Of a DNA stretch of 64,000 nucleotides, positions 51,966-61,448 are shown piece by piece. The notes under the pieces are model-generated. The model did not search any database. It saw nothing but the letters and a program-made list of their open reading frames with translations, and was not told where the DNA came from. Within the stretch, counting starts at the first letter, position 1. Each line of letters opens with the position of its first letter. The position numbers were made by a program, and so were the translations under genes. This DNA comes from Methanofervidicoccus sp. A16 (lineage in GTDB: Archaea > AGJL01 > Methanococci > Methanococcales > Methanococcaceae), in assembly GCF_003351865.1 (NCBI RefSeq), contig NZ_CP022242.1:310001-374000 (forward strand), read 5' to 3'.

Positions 51966-53852
51966 ATGTGTGGTATCAACGGCATTGTAAGATTAAGAGA
52001 TAAAGTAAGTAAAGAAGAGATTGAAAAAATGAATAGAGCGATAGAGCATAGAGGTCCTGATGATAGGGGGGCATATATAGATAATAAGGGTTCCATAGGT
52101 TTAGGACATGTTAGGCTATCTATCTTGGATCTAAGTGAGAGGGGACATCAACCTATGGGCTACGATGTTGAGAGTGGTAGAATTATCTACAGGGATGAGG
52201 AACTTGATAATACTGATTTAATAATTGTTTATAATGGAGAGATATACAACTACTTAGAGTTAAGGGAGAAGTACAACTTAAAAACTGAGACTGGGGCAGA
52301 TACTGAGGTTATTTTGAAACTCTACAACATGTTAGGTACAGAGTGTGTTAAGGAATTCAATGGGATGTGGGCATTTGCAATCTACGATAGAGGTAAAAAT
52401 ATTGTTTTTTTCTCCAGGGATAGGCTGGGGGTTAAACCTCTCTACTACTACTGGGATGGGGAGGAGTTTATATTCTCCTCTGAGTTGAAGGGCATACTTG
52501 CTGTGAAGGAGATAAATAAAAGGGAAAATATAAATAAAGAATCTGTTCAACTCTACTTTGCCCTGGGATTTATACCCTCTCCCTATTCCATATATAAAAA
52601 CATCTATAAGTTAGAACCGAGGCAGAATCTAATTTTACATCTGGATAATTTTAAGATCGAGAAGTATTATTATTGGGAATTACCTGAGTACAACCCTATC
52701 TACGATAAAAAGAAGTTGATCGAAGAGGGGAGGTGGTTATTGAAGGATGCTGTGAGGATAAGGATGAGAAGTGATGTGCCAGTTGGTGCCTTCTTAAGTG
52801 GAGGTTTAGATAGTTCTACTGTTGTTGCAGTTATGAGGGAGTTTACAGATCTAAGTAAGTTACATACCTTTTCCATAGGTTTTGAGGGGGAGTGTGATGA
52901 AACTCCCTATATAGAGGAAGTTGTGAAAACTTTTAAAACTAACCATCATCATTACTACTTTAAAGAGGAGGATTTTTTAGAGTTGATCGATAAATATTCT
53001 TGGGTTTACGATGAGCCCTTTGGGGATTACAGTGGTTTCCCTACGTATAAAGTTAGCGAGTTGGCTAAGGAGTACGTTACTGTTGTTTTAAGTGGAGATG
53101 GAGGAGATGAGGTTTTTGGAGGTTATTTAATCCATTTAAGTGGATATAGGATAGATTTTATAAAGAAATTACCACAGATATTGAGGATTATAGGATCAAA
53201 AATACCTGCAAAAAGGAATTTAAACAGTTATGCCAATCTATATTTACTAAAAGAGGCCTTTAAACTATCTTTAGAGGATCCAGAGAATTTTTATTCAAAA
53301 TTTTTGGAAAATGTTGCTATAAGGCCTGAAATCTATAAGAAATGGACATCCGAAAAGTTAAAATATTGTTTAAAAAAAGGCAATAATAAATTGGGAGAGG
53401 CATTGAGAATCTTTGATTTACTCTATAATTCTTTGGCAGATAACTTTTTGGTTAAAGTTGATAGGGCGTCTATGGCACATGCCTTGGAGGTAAGAAGTCC
53501 CTTTTTAGATTATAGATTTGCAGAGTTCAGTCAGAGAATACCTACAGAGTGGAAGGTTGATCTATTTAGAACTAAGAAGTTGATGAGGGAGATAATTAAA
53601 GACATTTTACCTAAGAAAATTGTTAAGAGGGGGAAGCAGGGATTTACTCCGCCTCTTGAAGATTGGATATTGAAGGAAAGGTATTTGAATGAGATATTTG
53701 AAAAGATTGAGATTTTGAAGGAGATCGATGAGTATCTCTATGAGTTTTATAAAGAAAAAGTTTTTAAGTATAAGAATGAGAGATTTTATAGGATTTATTT
53801 AATTAGGTTGTTCCTGTTTATAAAATGGTGGGAGAGATGGATAGGGGATTAA
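51966..53852 (+). CDS. asnB: Asparagine synthase (glutamine-hydrolysing) family protein
   Basis: A 628-residue class II amidotransferase. The N-terminal nucleophile is Cys 2 (MCGINGIV), followed by IEHRGPDD, IVYNGEIYNY and GADTEVIL. The synthetase half has the PP-loop AFLSGGLDSSTV (about 272-283), VLSGDGGDEVFGGY, and DRASMAHALEVRSPFLD. It could make asparagine or, given its place among sugar genes, transfer ammonia to a uronic acid carboxylate of a surface glycan. The latter is an inference from context; similar genes occur in glycan loci of related methanogens, from memory. AAGGAGAT precedes the ATG. Confidence 0.88.
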   Translation: MCGINGIVRLRDKVSKEEIEKMNRAIEHRGPDDRGAYIDNKGSIGLGHVRLSILDLSERGHQPMGYDVESGRIIYRDEELDNTDLIIVYNGEIYNYLELREKYNLKTETGADTEVILKLYNMLGTECVKEFNGMWAFAIYDRGKNIVFFSRDRLGVKPLYYYWDGEEFIFSSELKGILAVKEINKRENINKESVQLYFALGFIPSPYSIYKNIYKLEPRQNLILHLDNFKIEKYYYWELPEYNPIYDKKKLIEEGRWLLKDAVRIRMRSDVPVGAFLSGGLDSSTVVAVMREFTDLSKLHTFSIGFEGECDETPYIEEVVKTFKTNHHHYYFKEEDFLELIDKYSWVYDEPFGDYSGFPTYKVSELAKEYVTVVLSGDGGDEVFGGYLIHLSGYRIDFIKKLPQILRIIGSKIPAKRNLNSYANLYLLKEAFKLSLEDPENFYSKFLENVAIRPEIYKKWTSEKLKYCLKKGNNKLGEALRIFDLLYNSLADNFLVKVDRASMAHALEVRSPFLDYRFAEFSQRIPTEWKVDLFRTKKLMREIIKDILPKKIVKRGKQGFTPPLEDWILKERYLNEIFEKIEILKEIDEYLYEFYKEKVFKYKNERFYRIYLIRLFLFIKWWERWIGD

Positions 53853-53862
53853 AGTGATATTC

Positions 53863-54699
53863 ATGAGAAATCCTAAAATTTCAGTAGTTATGGCAACATA
53901 CAGGGAATCTGAAAAATATTTGAGAAAGTCAATAGAGTCAATTTTAAATCAAACATTTCAAGATTTTGAATTTATTATAATTTTAGATGATCCAAACAAT
54001 GAAAAGAATGAAAAATTAATAGAAGAGTACGCTAAAAAAGATAAAAGAATAGTTTTTTTAAAGAATGAGAGAAATTTAGGTAGGGGTGCCAGTAGAAATA
54101 GGGCTATTGATATTGCTAAGGGAAAATATGTTGCTATTATGGATGCAGACGACATCGCACTACCTGAAAGATTGGAAAAACAATTTAACTATTTAGAGGA
54201 AAATGAAGATGTAGATCTTCTATTTACCTGGGCTTATTGGATCGATGAAAGGGATAATATTATAGGGAGGTTTAAACCTGAGAGATATAAAATAAAAAAT
54301 ATAAAAAAATATTTTTTTAGGGAGCATTTACTTGTACATCCTAGTATGATGATAAAAACAGAGATATTAAAAGAATTAAAATATAATGAAAATTTACTTA
54401 GATCCCAGGATTATGATCTCTGGATCAGATGTATTTTAAATAACTACAACTTTGATGTAGTTGAAGAGTTTTTGTTGAAATACAGAGTAATAAGGGAAAA
54501 TATTGAAAAAAGAATAAAGAAACAGATAAATTACTCCAAGTATTCTACTCTAATCCTTCGGAAGTATAAAAAATATTTTTATAGAGATATTTATTTTTGG
54601 AAGGTTTTCTTTTTTCACATATCTATGTACATTTTTTTGATAATTGTACCGAAAGGTTTAATTAAAGAGTTGGTAAGAATAAAGGATAAAAAACAATAA
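53863..54699 (+). CDS. Family 2 glycosyltransferase
   Basis: A 278-residue GT-A enzyme. VVMATYRESEKYLRKSIESIL at the N-terminus, GASRNRAIDIAKGKYVAIMDADD (metal-binding DAD) and SQDYDLWIRC are the family 2 signatures. A C-terminal hydrophobic segment (about 245-265) with flanking basic residues suggests association with the membrane. It probably adds a sugar to a lipid-linked glycan. A GTG at 53854 is in frame, but ATG 53863 with GTGAT ahead is preferred. Two bases separate the frame of asnB from the GTG. Confidence 0.87.
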   Translation: MRNPKISVVMATYRESEKYLRKSIESILNQTFQDFEFIIILDDPNNEKNEKLIEEYAKKDKRIVFLKNERNLGRGASRNRAIDIAKGKYVAIMDADDIALPERLEKQFNYLEENEDVDLLFTWAYWIDERDNIIGRFKPERYKIKNIKKYFFREHLLVHPSMMIKTEILKELKYNENLLRSQDYDLWIRCILNNYNFDVVEEFLLKYRVIRENIEKRIKKQINYSKYSTLILRKYKKYFYRDIYFWKVFFFHISMYIFLIIVPKGLIKELVRIKDKKQ

Positions 54700-54713
54700 A
54701 ATGGTAGGGATAT

Positions 54714-55593
54714 ATGAAAGAGATAGATATTTCAGAGTATCATCAAAAACTAAGATCTATTAAATATACAGAAGACATAGGTATAAGAGGAATAATTGAC
54801 AAAAGTACTTATGCACTTTATGATTATAATTATAAGAAGATATTTTTGGATAATTTTGATAGTAGAGATATAAATATATTAGAAATTGGTCCTGGGAATG
54901 GACATTTTGCAGATTGGTTAATAGCAAATGGTTATAAAAATATAACTTTAGTGGATATAGAACATGATAATTGTAGATATCTGAGAGAAAAATACAAAAA
55001 TGTAGAAAGTATAAACGTTATAAATAACGATGCGATTAGTTATTTAAAAAATTGTGAAATGGAATTTGATGTTATTATTACTAGACATTTAAATAGAACA
55101 TCTACTATATAATGAGATTTTCAAATTTTTTGGATATTCTTATAATATATTATCAAAAGAAGGAGTATTAATAAATGCAACACCTAATGCTCAAAATTTA
55201 GTTTATGGTTGTTATATGAGATACAATAGTTTTTCCCACCACATACTCTTTACTCCAAATTCCTATTACGAATTTTCAAAACAGTGGTTTGATACATACT
55301 TTATTGATGAGAAAATGCTTTCACCATTTAAATTACTAAGTTATTATTTCTCTAAAGATGTCGATAAAAAAATTAATTATTTAAGGAATTTATTAAATTT
55401 AAATAGTGAAAATAATAGTAGTAGCAATATAAATAAAAATAATAAATCATTATTTGAAAAATTCAAAATGTTATATGAATATACCAAGAGATACATCGCC
55501 TGGAAAAAATCTATAAAATTTTCAAAAAAATTCTTACCAGATGAAAACGTGTTTTCTATAGTCTTTATCGCAATTTCGAAACCTAAAAAATAA
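54714..55593 (+). pseudogene. SAM-dependent methyltransferase split by a one-base frameshift
   Basis: The first frame (54714-55112) encodes a class I methyltransferase core: ILEIGPGNGHFADWLIANGY and LVDIEHDN, then ends abruptly after DVIITRHLNRTSTI. Removing one A from the run at 55091-55093 joins it in frame to IEHLLYNEIFKFFGYSYNIL and SKEGVLINATPNAQN and on to the second frame (open to 55593). The restored protein has 292 residues and reads DVIITRHLIEHL, exactly the class I methyltransferase pattern. Either the gene is inactivated or phase-variable, or the assembly has an error. It would methylate a sugar of the surface glycan. Confidence 0.85.
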
Positions 55594-55610
55594 TTTTTTG
55601 TGTGAGATTT

Positions 55611-56612
55611 ATGAAAACATGTGCAGTAATTGTTACCTATGGAAATAGATTTCATTTATTAAAGAAAGTTATTGAAGGATGTCTTGAGGAAAAGGTAGAT
55701 AAAATAATAGTTGTCGATAATAACTCTCTCCCTGAAAGTAGAGAAAATATTAAGAAATTAGAAAAAGAAATTCCTAACTTGGAAGTTATATATTTAGATG
55801 AAAATAAAGGATCGGGGGGAGGATATAAAATTGGATTACAAAAGGCGTATAATGATGAAGAGTGTGAATTTATCTGGCTGTTAGATGATGACAACAAACC
55901 TGAAAAGGGTTCTTTAAAAATTCTAAAGGATTTTTGGAAAAAATTAAATGTAAAAGAAAAAGAAAAAAATGTTGCATTACTATCCAATAGACCATCACGT
56001 CCATTTTATAAAGAAACTGCCATTAAAAATGATGAGAGGATTATATTGGGGAGGATAAATAGTTTTATAGGATTTCATGTATTAGATCTCCCTTATATTG
56101 TTGTTAGATTTTTAAAAAGAGTATTACTTAAGGAAAATATTGATAAATATATAAGTGATAAAAATTGGGGTATTGTCCCTGTAGCACCATACGGAGGTTT
56201 GTTTTTTCATAAAAAATTGATAGATGTTATTGGATATCCTATGGAGGAATTTTTCTTGTATCAGGATGATTTTGAATATACCTACAGAATTACAGAGAAA
56301 GGTGGAAAGATCTATTTAATATTAAATAGCATAGTTGAAGATTTAGAAAAGAGTTGGGCTGGTGGAACGACTATATTTCATGATTATAACAAGGGTCCAA
56401 AAATGAGGGTGTATTATACAGTAAGAAACAGGGTTTATTTTGATTTAAAATATAGGGTTACAAATAAACCTCTATATATTTTGAATATGATTTTATTTAA
56501 AACTCTGTTGTTTATTTTTAATGGTTTTAAAAGTAATAAAGTATTCAATATGGCAGTTGAGGATGGAATGAAAGGAAAGTTAGAAAAAGTAGATCTTGAG
56601 AAATTGGGCTAA
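55611..56612 (+). CDS. Family 2 glycosyltransferase, rhamnosyl/galactofuranosyl-transferase type
   Basis: A 333-residue GT-A enzyme: VIVTYGNRFHLLKKVIEGCL, IIVVDNNS, DENKGSGGGYKIGLQKAY and the metal motif WLLDDDNKPE. The phrase PYGGLFFHKKLIDVIGYP, then EEFFLYQDDFEYTYRI and the WAGGTT...YYTVRNRVYF block are typical of enzymes that transfer rhamnose or galactofuranose from dTDP/UDP sugars. GTG 55602 is also possible. Part of the plus-strand glycan operon. Confidence 0.85.
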   Translation: MKTCAVIVTYGNRFHLLKKVIEGCLEEKVDKIIVVDNNSLPESRENIKKLEKEIPNLEVIYLDENKGSGGGYKIGLQKAYNDEECEFIWLLDDDNKPEKGSLKILKDFWKKLNVKEKEKNVALLSNRPSRPFYKETAIKNDERIILGRINSFIGFHVLDLPYIVVRFLKRVLLKENIDKYISDKNWGIVPVAPYGGLFFHKKLIDVIGYPMEEFFLYQDDFEYTYRITEKGGKIYLILNSIVEDLEKSWAGGTTIFHDYNKGPKMRVYYTVRNRVYFDLKYRVTNKPLYILNMILFKTLLFIFNGFKSNKVFNMAVEDGMKGKLEKVDLEKLG

Positions 56613-56631
56613 TTAAAACCAATGTGGTATT

Positions 56632-57843
56632 ATGAAAATCCAATTTTTAATAAACTCCTTAATTTCTGGAGGGGCGGAGAGGGTAGCAGTAAATCTGTTG
56701 AACGAATTATCTAAAAGAGGATATACTATATTATTATATACTTTAGAAAAAGATAAACACTACGACACTGATAAAAATATTTTATATAAATCATTATCTA
56801 ATTTTACTGGAGAAACATATAGTATTATAAGGATTATTTATCTACCAGTTGTAATTATTAAATATTTTACAGAAACGTTAAAGAACAAACCGAACATCCT
56901 TATCTCTTTTCTTGAACTGTCTAATTTTATAAATATTTTTGTAGGGAAAGTGTTATTAAATAAGAAAGTGATAGTATCAATACATACAAATCCTTTAATA
57001 ATGTACCCTAAGAATACAATTTATGGAAAAATTCATAATTTTCTAATAAAACTCCTCTATCCAAAAGCAGATAGAATCATAGTAGTATCCAAAAAAATAA
57101 AAAATATTTTATCAAATTATTATTACATCCCAGAAGAAAAAATAGAGGTTATCTACAATCCTCATCATATCCAAAACTACCTAAAACTCTCAGAGGAACC
57201 GATAGAAGAAAAATACAGTGAAATTTTTAAAAACTCCTTCGTATTTATCAACATAGGGAGACTAACAGAGGCTAAAGGACAGTGGTTCCTAATCAGGGCA
57301 TTTAAAAAAGTTGTTGAAAAACATCCAAATGCTAAATTAATAATCCTCGGAGAAGGAGAGTTAAGAGAAAAATTAGAAGATCTGATAAGAAAACTCGAAT
57401 TGGAGAATAACGTCTTTCTCTTAGGAGTCCATAAGAACCCATTTAAGTTTTTAAGGAATTCCCAGTGTTTTGTTTTTCCATCGTTATGGGAGGGCTTACC
57501 TAACACCCTAATTGAAGCCCTAACCCTCAACCTTCCCATCATCTCCACAGACTGTGAAACTGGACCCAGGGAGATCCTCGCTCCAGAGTTAGATATAGAG
57601 GAGAAGATTAACTACCCCTACTTTGGAAAATATGAGATACTTATAAAACCCTTCCCTAGGAAGTATATCTTTAAAGATTTAGAGGAGAAACCTCTAATAG
57701 AGCAGGAGAGACAGTTGGCTGATTTGATGATCAGGATAATTGAGGATAAGGAGTTAAGAGAAAGGTACTCTAATGGTTTGGAGAGGGCGAGGGATTTTGA
57801 TGTTGAGGAGGTTATTGGGAGATGGGAGGAAGTGATAAGATGA
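56632..57843 (+). CDS. Family 4 glycosyltransferase
   Basis: A 403-residue GT-B retaining glycosyltransferase. Donor-binding features are FINIGRLTEAKGQWFLIRAF (about 205-224), IILGEGELREKLE, and FVFPSLWEGLPNTLIEAL with the conserved acid pair; the N-terminus has INSLISGGAERVAVNLL. It transfers a sugar from a nucleotide donor during surface glycan assembly. Base composition changes near 57200: the first half is A-rich like its neighbours, the second half richer in G and C, hinting at a mosaic origin. Its stop overlaps the next start (ATGA). Confidence 0.87.
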   Translation: MKIQFLINSLISGGAERVAVNLLNELSKRGYTILLYTLEKDKHYDTDKNILYKSLSNFTGETYSIIRIIYLPVVIIKYFTETLKNKPNILISFLELSNFINIFVGKVLLNKKVIVSIHTNPLIMYPKNTIYGKIHNFLIKLLYPKADRIIVVSKKIKNILSNYYYIPEEKIEVIYNPHHIQNYLKLSEEPIEEKYSEIFKNSFVFINIGRLTEAKGQWFLIRAFKKVVEKHPNAKLIILGEGELREKLEDLIRKLELENNVFLLGVHKNPFKFLRNSQCFVFPSLWEGLPNTLIEALTLNLPIISTDCETGPREILAPELDIEEKINYPYFGKYEILIKPFPRKYIFKDLEEKPLIEQERQLADLMIRIIEDKELRERYSNGLERARDFDVEEVIGRWEEVIR

Positions 57844-59447
57844 ATGTAGAGGTAGATATAGTCTCAATTAAATATAAGAACGAAAGAATAGATCTAACTG
57901 ATAACCCTTATCCATCATTAAAAAACCTTGAAAAATACTTAGATCTTATTATAGAACTATGTAAAGGAGTATATAAAAACAATAACTTAATAGGAAGAAA
58001 AGAATTTGAAAATCTACTTTATTACTCTTTTTTATACTATCTAGTAAACTGGGATAACATCTATCACTCCAATCAAGTTCCCTACATCAATTGGTACAAC
58101 TTTAAAAATAGTATAGATAATATTTTAAAAAATAGGGAAAGTATAGAGGTATTTTTAGACTATAAATACCTCAACATTGAAATATTCGAAGAGTACTTAA
58201 AGGAAATTTACAGTATAAAAATAAAGAGAAAAAACAAAAATATTTTAATAGATTACTTTATTAAACATTATCATGGTAGTCTTATCTATCTTATGTTTTT
58301 AATTAGAAAAATGTTAATGAATAAAAATATTAACGAAAATTTTTCTGTTTTATTCAGTACAGATTACAACAGATATTTCCTAAATAAAAGGTTCTTCGGC
58401 ACTCATCTCTTTAACTACGAGCCTTTTAAAAAGTTAGTTAGAGATCTTGGTATAGAGGATTTTAATTACAAAATATTATACACCAAGTACAATCCCTTTA
58501 ATCTTAAAGACTATCTGTTAAACTTCTATAAGAAAGAAAAAGAAGAATTGTTTATCGAGGAAATCTTAGATTTAAAAATAGGATTAAATTTAATACTTAA
58601 TATAAATAAGATATATAGGAAAAATATCGATTTTAATATAGAAAAAGAAGATTTTAATAAATACTTTATATATAGAATGTTTAAAATTTTCGTTAAACAT
58701 AAACTACCTTTCATACTCTGGATCTATCTATCTGTTAAGGAATTCATAAAGAATACTAACATTAAAGTGTTCATAGGAGATTCTGAAAAGAGTTTCATGT
58801 CCCATATATTTAACCTTTACAAGATCAATGAAGGTATGATAAAAACTGTAGTTTTCAGTCATGAACTTATAAACAAAAACTATGCTGTAATACCAGTATC
58901 TAACAAAAATAGATTAATACCGGATTTGAAATTGGTTTGGAACGAAAATATCAAAAAACTACTGATTCAGAGGTACAACTATCCTCCTGAAAAGGTTTTA
59001 GTGTTTCCAGATCCAAGGTTCTTGTACTGGAGAGGTATGCCTAAAAGGGAAAAAACTATCTTGTTAATCTCACAAGGTTCTCCTATCTTTTATGAACAAG
59101 TATTTGAATTATCTAAGGAAGGAGTTTTAAATAATTTAGGGTATAAAGTGCTCTTTAAACCTCATCCAGGTGAGTATTATATAAGCAAATCTTATATTGA
59201 AAAATTAAAAAATCTTAAAGGTATAAAGGTTATAGACAACCTTAACTTTATTCCAGAGTACGCTGTAACTATGACATCTACCTTAGGTTATGAACTTTTA
59301 AATGCTGGAAGTAAAGTTTATTTTATAGATGAGAAAGCTAGAGAAATATTTTTAATAGATGATAAATTATTTAAAAAAATATATAGACGAAATTTAAAAG
59401 AGGTATTTTGTGAAATTTTAGATACCAACCATTACATTAATGCTTAA
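57840..59447 (+). CDS. Hypothetical protein, possible GT-B polysaccharide transferase
   Basis: A 535-residue protein rich in Lys, Asn, Tyr and Ile, with no signal peptide. The first 370 residues show no motif I recognise. The C-terminal part has VLLISQGSP-like TILLISQGSPIFYEQV, LFKPHPGEYY, IDNLNFIPEYAVTMTSTLGYELLNAGSKVYFID, which resembles capsule-polysaccharide or sialyl/polysialyl-type transferases with KPHP and S/T-TLGYE motifs. The context supports a glycan enzyme. The start at 57840 overlaps the stop of the previous gene; GGAGGAAGTGAT precedes it. A longer frame (57822) exists. Confidence 0.6.
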   Translation: MNVEVDIVSIKYKNERIDLTDNPYPSLKNLEKYLDLIIELCKGVYKNNNLIGRKEFENLLYYSFLYYLVNWDNIYHSNQVPYINWYNFKNSIDNILKNRESIEVFLDYKYLNIEIFEEYLKEIYSIKIKRKNKNILIDYFIKHYHGSLIYLMFLIRKMLMNKNINENFSVLFSTDYNRYFLNKRFFGTHLFNYEPFKKLVRDLGIEDFNYKILYTKYNPFNLKDYLLNFYKKEKEELFIEEILDLKIGLNLILNINKIYRKNIDFNIEKEDFNKYFIYRMFKIFVKHKLPFILWIYLSVKEFIKNTNIKVFIGDSEKSFMSHIFNLYKINEGMIKTVVFSHELINKNYAVIPVSNKNRLIPDLKLVWNENIKKLLIQRYNYPPEKVLVFPDPRFLYWRGMPKREKTILLISQGSPIFYEQVFELSKEGVLNNLGYKVLFKPHPGEYYISKSYIEKLKNLKGIKVIDNLNFIPEYAVTMTSTLGYELLNAGSKVYFIDEKAREIFLIDDKLFKKIYRRNLKEVFCEILDTNHYINA

Positions 59448-59451
59448 AATT

Positions 59452-60507
59452 CTAATCCACAAATTCCCACCTTAAGGGTGTTCCCTTAGGAATATCATAT
59501 CTAGCTTTACGACCTAAAATGTCTTTTAAATATTTGGGAGGCAATCCATAACCTGGTCGGATGGATTTTACATTCTTTTCTGTAAACAGCTCTCCTTTCT
59601 TTACATCTTCAACTATATATAAAGATCTTCTAAATTTTTTTATCTCTTCTTCACTCTTATCTGTACCATATCTAACATCTCCCAAAGCCTTTTCAACGTT
59701 CCTAATCGCCTGAACCATGGTTTTGAATTCTTGTGGTTCTAATGAAAATGCTGAATCTGGTGTTTGAATTGAACGAGATAATGTAAAGTGTTTTTCAACT
59801 ATTGATGCCCCTAATGCTACAGCTGCTATAGGTATCTCTATTCCCAATGTATGATCTGATAATCCCACTGGAACACCAAAAGTTTCCATCATATTAGGTA
59901 TTGTCTTTAAATTCATACTTTCATATGGTGCTGGGTATGCACTTGTGCATTTTAATAGAATTATTTGATTATTTCCTTTTCTCCTCACAGCTTGAATAGC
60001 CTCTTCTATCTCTCCTAATGTAGCCATTCCAGTAGAGATTATTATCGGTTTTCCAGTTTCAGCAACTTTTTCTATGAGTGGAATATCAACAATTTCGGGA
60101 GATGCTATCTTATATGCAGGAACTCCCAATTCTTCAAGAAAATCAACTGCTGTAGGATCAAATGGTGTGGAAAAAAAATCAAGACCTAGTTTGTTAGCAA
60201 TTTTTTTTAATTCCTTATGCCAATCCCATGGCATGTATGCTTCTTTGTATAACTCATATAACGTTTTTCCATCCCATAAAGTTCCCCCTTTAATTTTAAA
60301 CTCGGGACGACCAACATCTATGGTTATTGTATCTGGAGTATATGTCTGAACTTTAACAGCGTCAGCACCTGCATCTTTAGCTGCTTCTATGAGTTTTACT
60401 GCTGTTTCAAAATCTTGGTTATGATTTGCCGAAAGTTCTGCTACTATATATACTGGATATTTAGGACCTATTTTTCTACCATTTATTTCTATATAAGGTA
60501 TTTTCAT
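59452..60507 (-). CDS. pseI: Pseudaminic acid synthase
   Basis: A 351-residue NeuB-family enzyme that condenses phosphoenolpyruvate with a six-carbon amino sugar to the nonulosonic acid. VAELSANHNQDFETAVKLI, DAVKVQTYTPDT, FFSTPFDPTAVDFLE, GLSDHTLG and VEKHFTLSRSIQTPDSAFSLEP are characteristic; GxxDSAFSLEP favours PseI (pseudaminic) over NeuB. A C-terminal SAF (antifreeze-like) domain occupies about 290-350. GGAGGGATC precedes the ATG. The ends of this gene and the convergent 57840-59447 gene are only 4 bases apart. The other pse genes follow upstream on the same strand. Confidence 0.9.
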   Translation of the reverse strand: MKIPYIEINGRKIGPKYPVYIVAELSANHNQDFETAVKLIEAAKDAGADAVKVQTYTPDTITIDVGRPEFKIKGGTLWDGKTLYELYKEAYMPWDWHKELKKIANKLGLDFFSTPFDPTAVDFLEELGVPAYKIASPEIVDIPLIEKVAETGKPIIISTGMATLGEIEEAIQAVRRKGNNQIILLKCTSAYPAPYESMNLKTIPNMMETFGVPVGLSDHTLGIEIPIAAVALGASIVEKHFTLSRSIQTPDSAFSLEPQEFKTMVQAIRNVEKALGDVRYGTDKSEEEIKKFRRSLYIVEDVKKGELFTEKNVKSIRPGYGLPPKYLKDILGRKARYDIPKGTPLRWEFVD

Positions 60508-61168
60508 AAAGATCCCTCCATTTATCTTTTTTTGATAACCACTCTTCTTTTAATGTACTCATTATAATCACATCCTTAAAAACACCGTTTTTAAACTTAA
60601 ATTTCCTTAAAGTTCCTTCTTTCTGAAAGAACTTACTGTATAAACGAATTGCTACAATATTATCACTAAATACCTCAACTTGGACTCTATTTAAGTTTAA
60701 TACATCAAAAGAAAATTTTAATAAAGTATATAGCATTATTTTACCAAATCCTTTTCCTTTAAATTTTTCATTTCCAATATAAATTCCAATTGATGCACTT
60801 TTATCATTTATGCCAATATTAGACAAACCAACTACTCCAACTGGATCATTATCGTATTCAACAAGAAAATAAACAGCATCGTTATTTGTTCTAAGTCTAT
60901 GGACCCAATTAAAATGTTCTTCCAGAGTTATTATGTGATCGGTATACATCCATTTCCGAATTTTATCTTTATTTCTCCAGTTTCGTATAATTTCTAATTC
61001 TTCTCTATTTAAATTTATTATATTTAAAAACTTTAATTTTCCAAAATCAAAATTCAACGTTAATAGTTCACTAAATTTATATTTATAGTTAATATTATCA
61101 TTTATAGTTATAAATTTAGAGTTTTTATAATATATAAATTTTTCAAAATTATCCCTAATATACCCCAT
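60476..61168 (-). CDS. pseH: GNAT N-acetyltransferase of the PseH type
   Basis: The C-terminal 180 residues form a GNAT acetyltransferase: LEIIRNWRNKDKIRKWMYTDHIITLEEH is the PseH start, and IYIGNEKFKGKGFGKIMLYTLLKF is the acetyl-CoA loop. PseH acetylates the 4-amino group of the altrosamine intermediate. The first 45-50 residues are foreign to PseH; their frame runs on upstream of the ATG (KTSEIIKAIIDT) and, with one frameshift near 61210, into the fragment at 61206-61448. The gene overlaps pseI by 32 bases. Confidence 0.82.
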   Translation of the reverse strand: MGYIRDNFEKFIYYKNSKFITINDNINYKYKFSELLTLNFDFGKLKFLNIINLNREELEIIRNWRNKDKIRKWMYTDHIITLEEHFNWVHRLRTNNDAVYFLVEYDNDPVGVVGLSNIGINDKSASIGIYIGNEKFKGKGFGKIMLYTLLKFSFDVLNLNRVQVEVFSDNIVAIRLYSKFFQKEGTLRKFKFKNGVFKDVIIMSTLKEEWLSKKDKWRDLYENTLYRNKW

Positions 61169-61205
61169 AGTATCTATTATTGCTTTAATTATTTCAGAAG
61201 TTTTG

Positions 61206-61448
61206 TTAATAATAGACTGTTTCTACATCTAAGATTATATAAATTGCAAACACTCCACCCTTAAAATACTCTATTATATTACCAGGAATATTTTTGAAAT
61301 AATTAATTACTATAAGAATATCAAAAGATTTTTCCATTAGTATATTGAATGTGAGTTCATCCAAAAATATAAACTCACAATTTAATTTATTAAGATTCTT
61401 TTTTAGAAGCGTTTTAAATGATCTATCTCCTACTAATGCTATTTTCAT
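61206..61448 (-). pseudogene. N-terminal domain fragment, probably once fused to pseH
   Basis: An 80-residue frame starting MKIALVGDRSFKTLLKKNL and ending DVETVYY. It has a Rossmann-like beginning and the phrase IPGNIIEYFKGGVFAIYI, reminiscent of formyltransferase-like N-termini. A one-base frameshift between about 61204 and 61216 would continue it as SIINKTSEIIKAIIDTMGY into the N-terminal extension of the PseH gene, giving one protein of roughly 320 residues. The start overlaps pseG by 26 bases, so it is expressed with the pathway unless dead. Confidence 0.6.
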
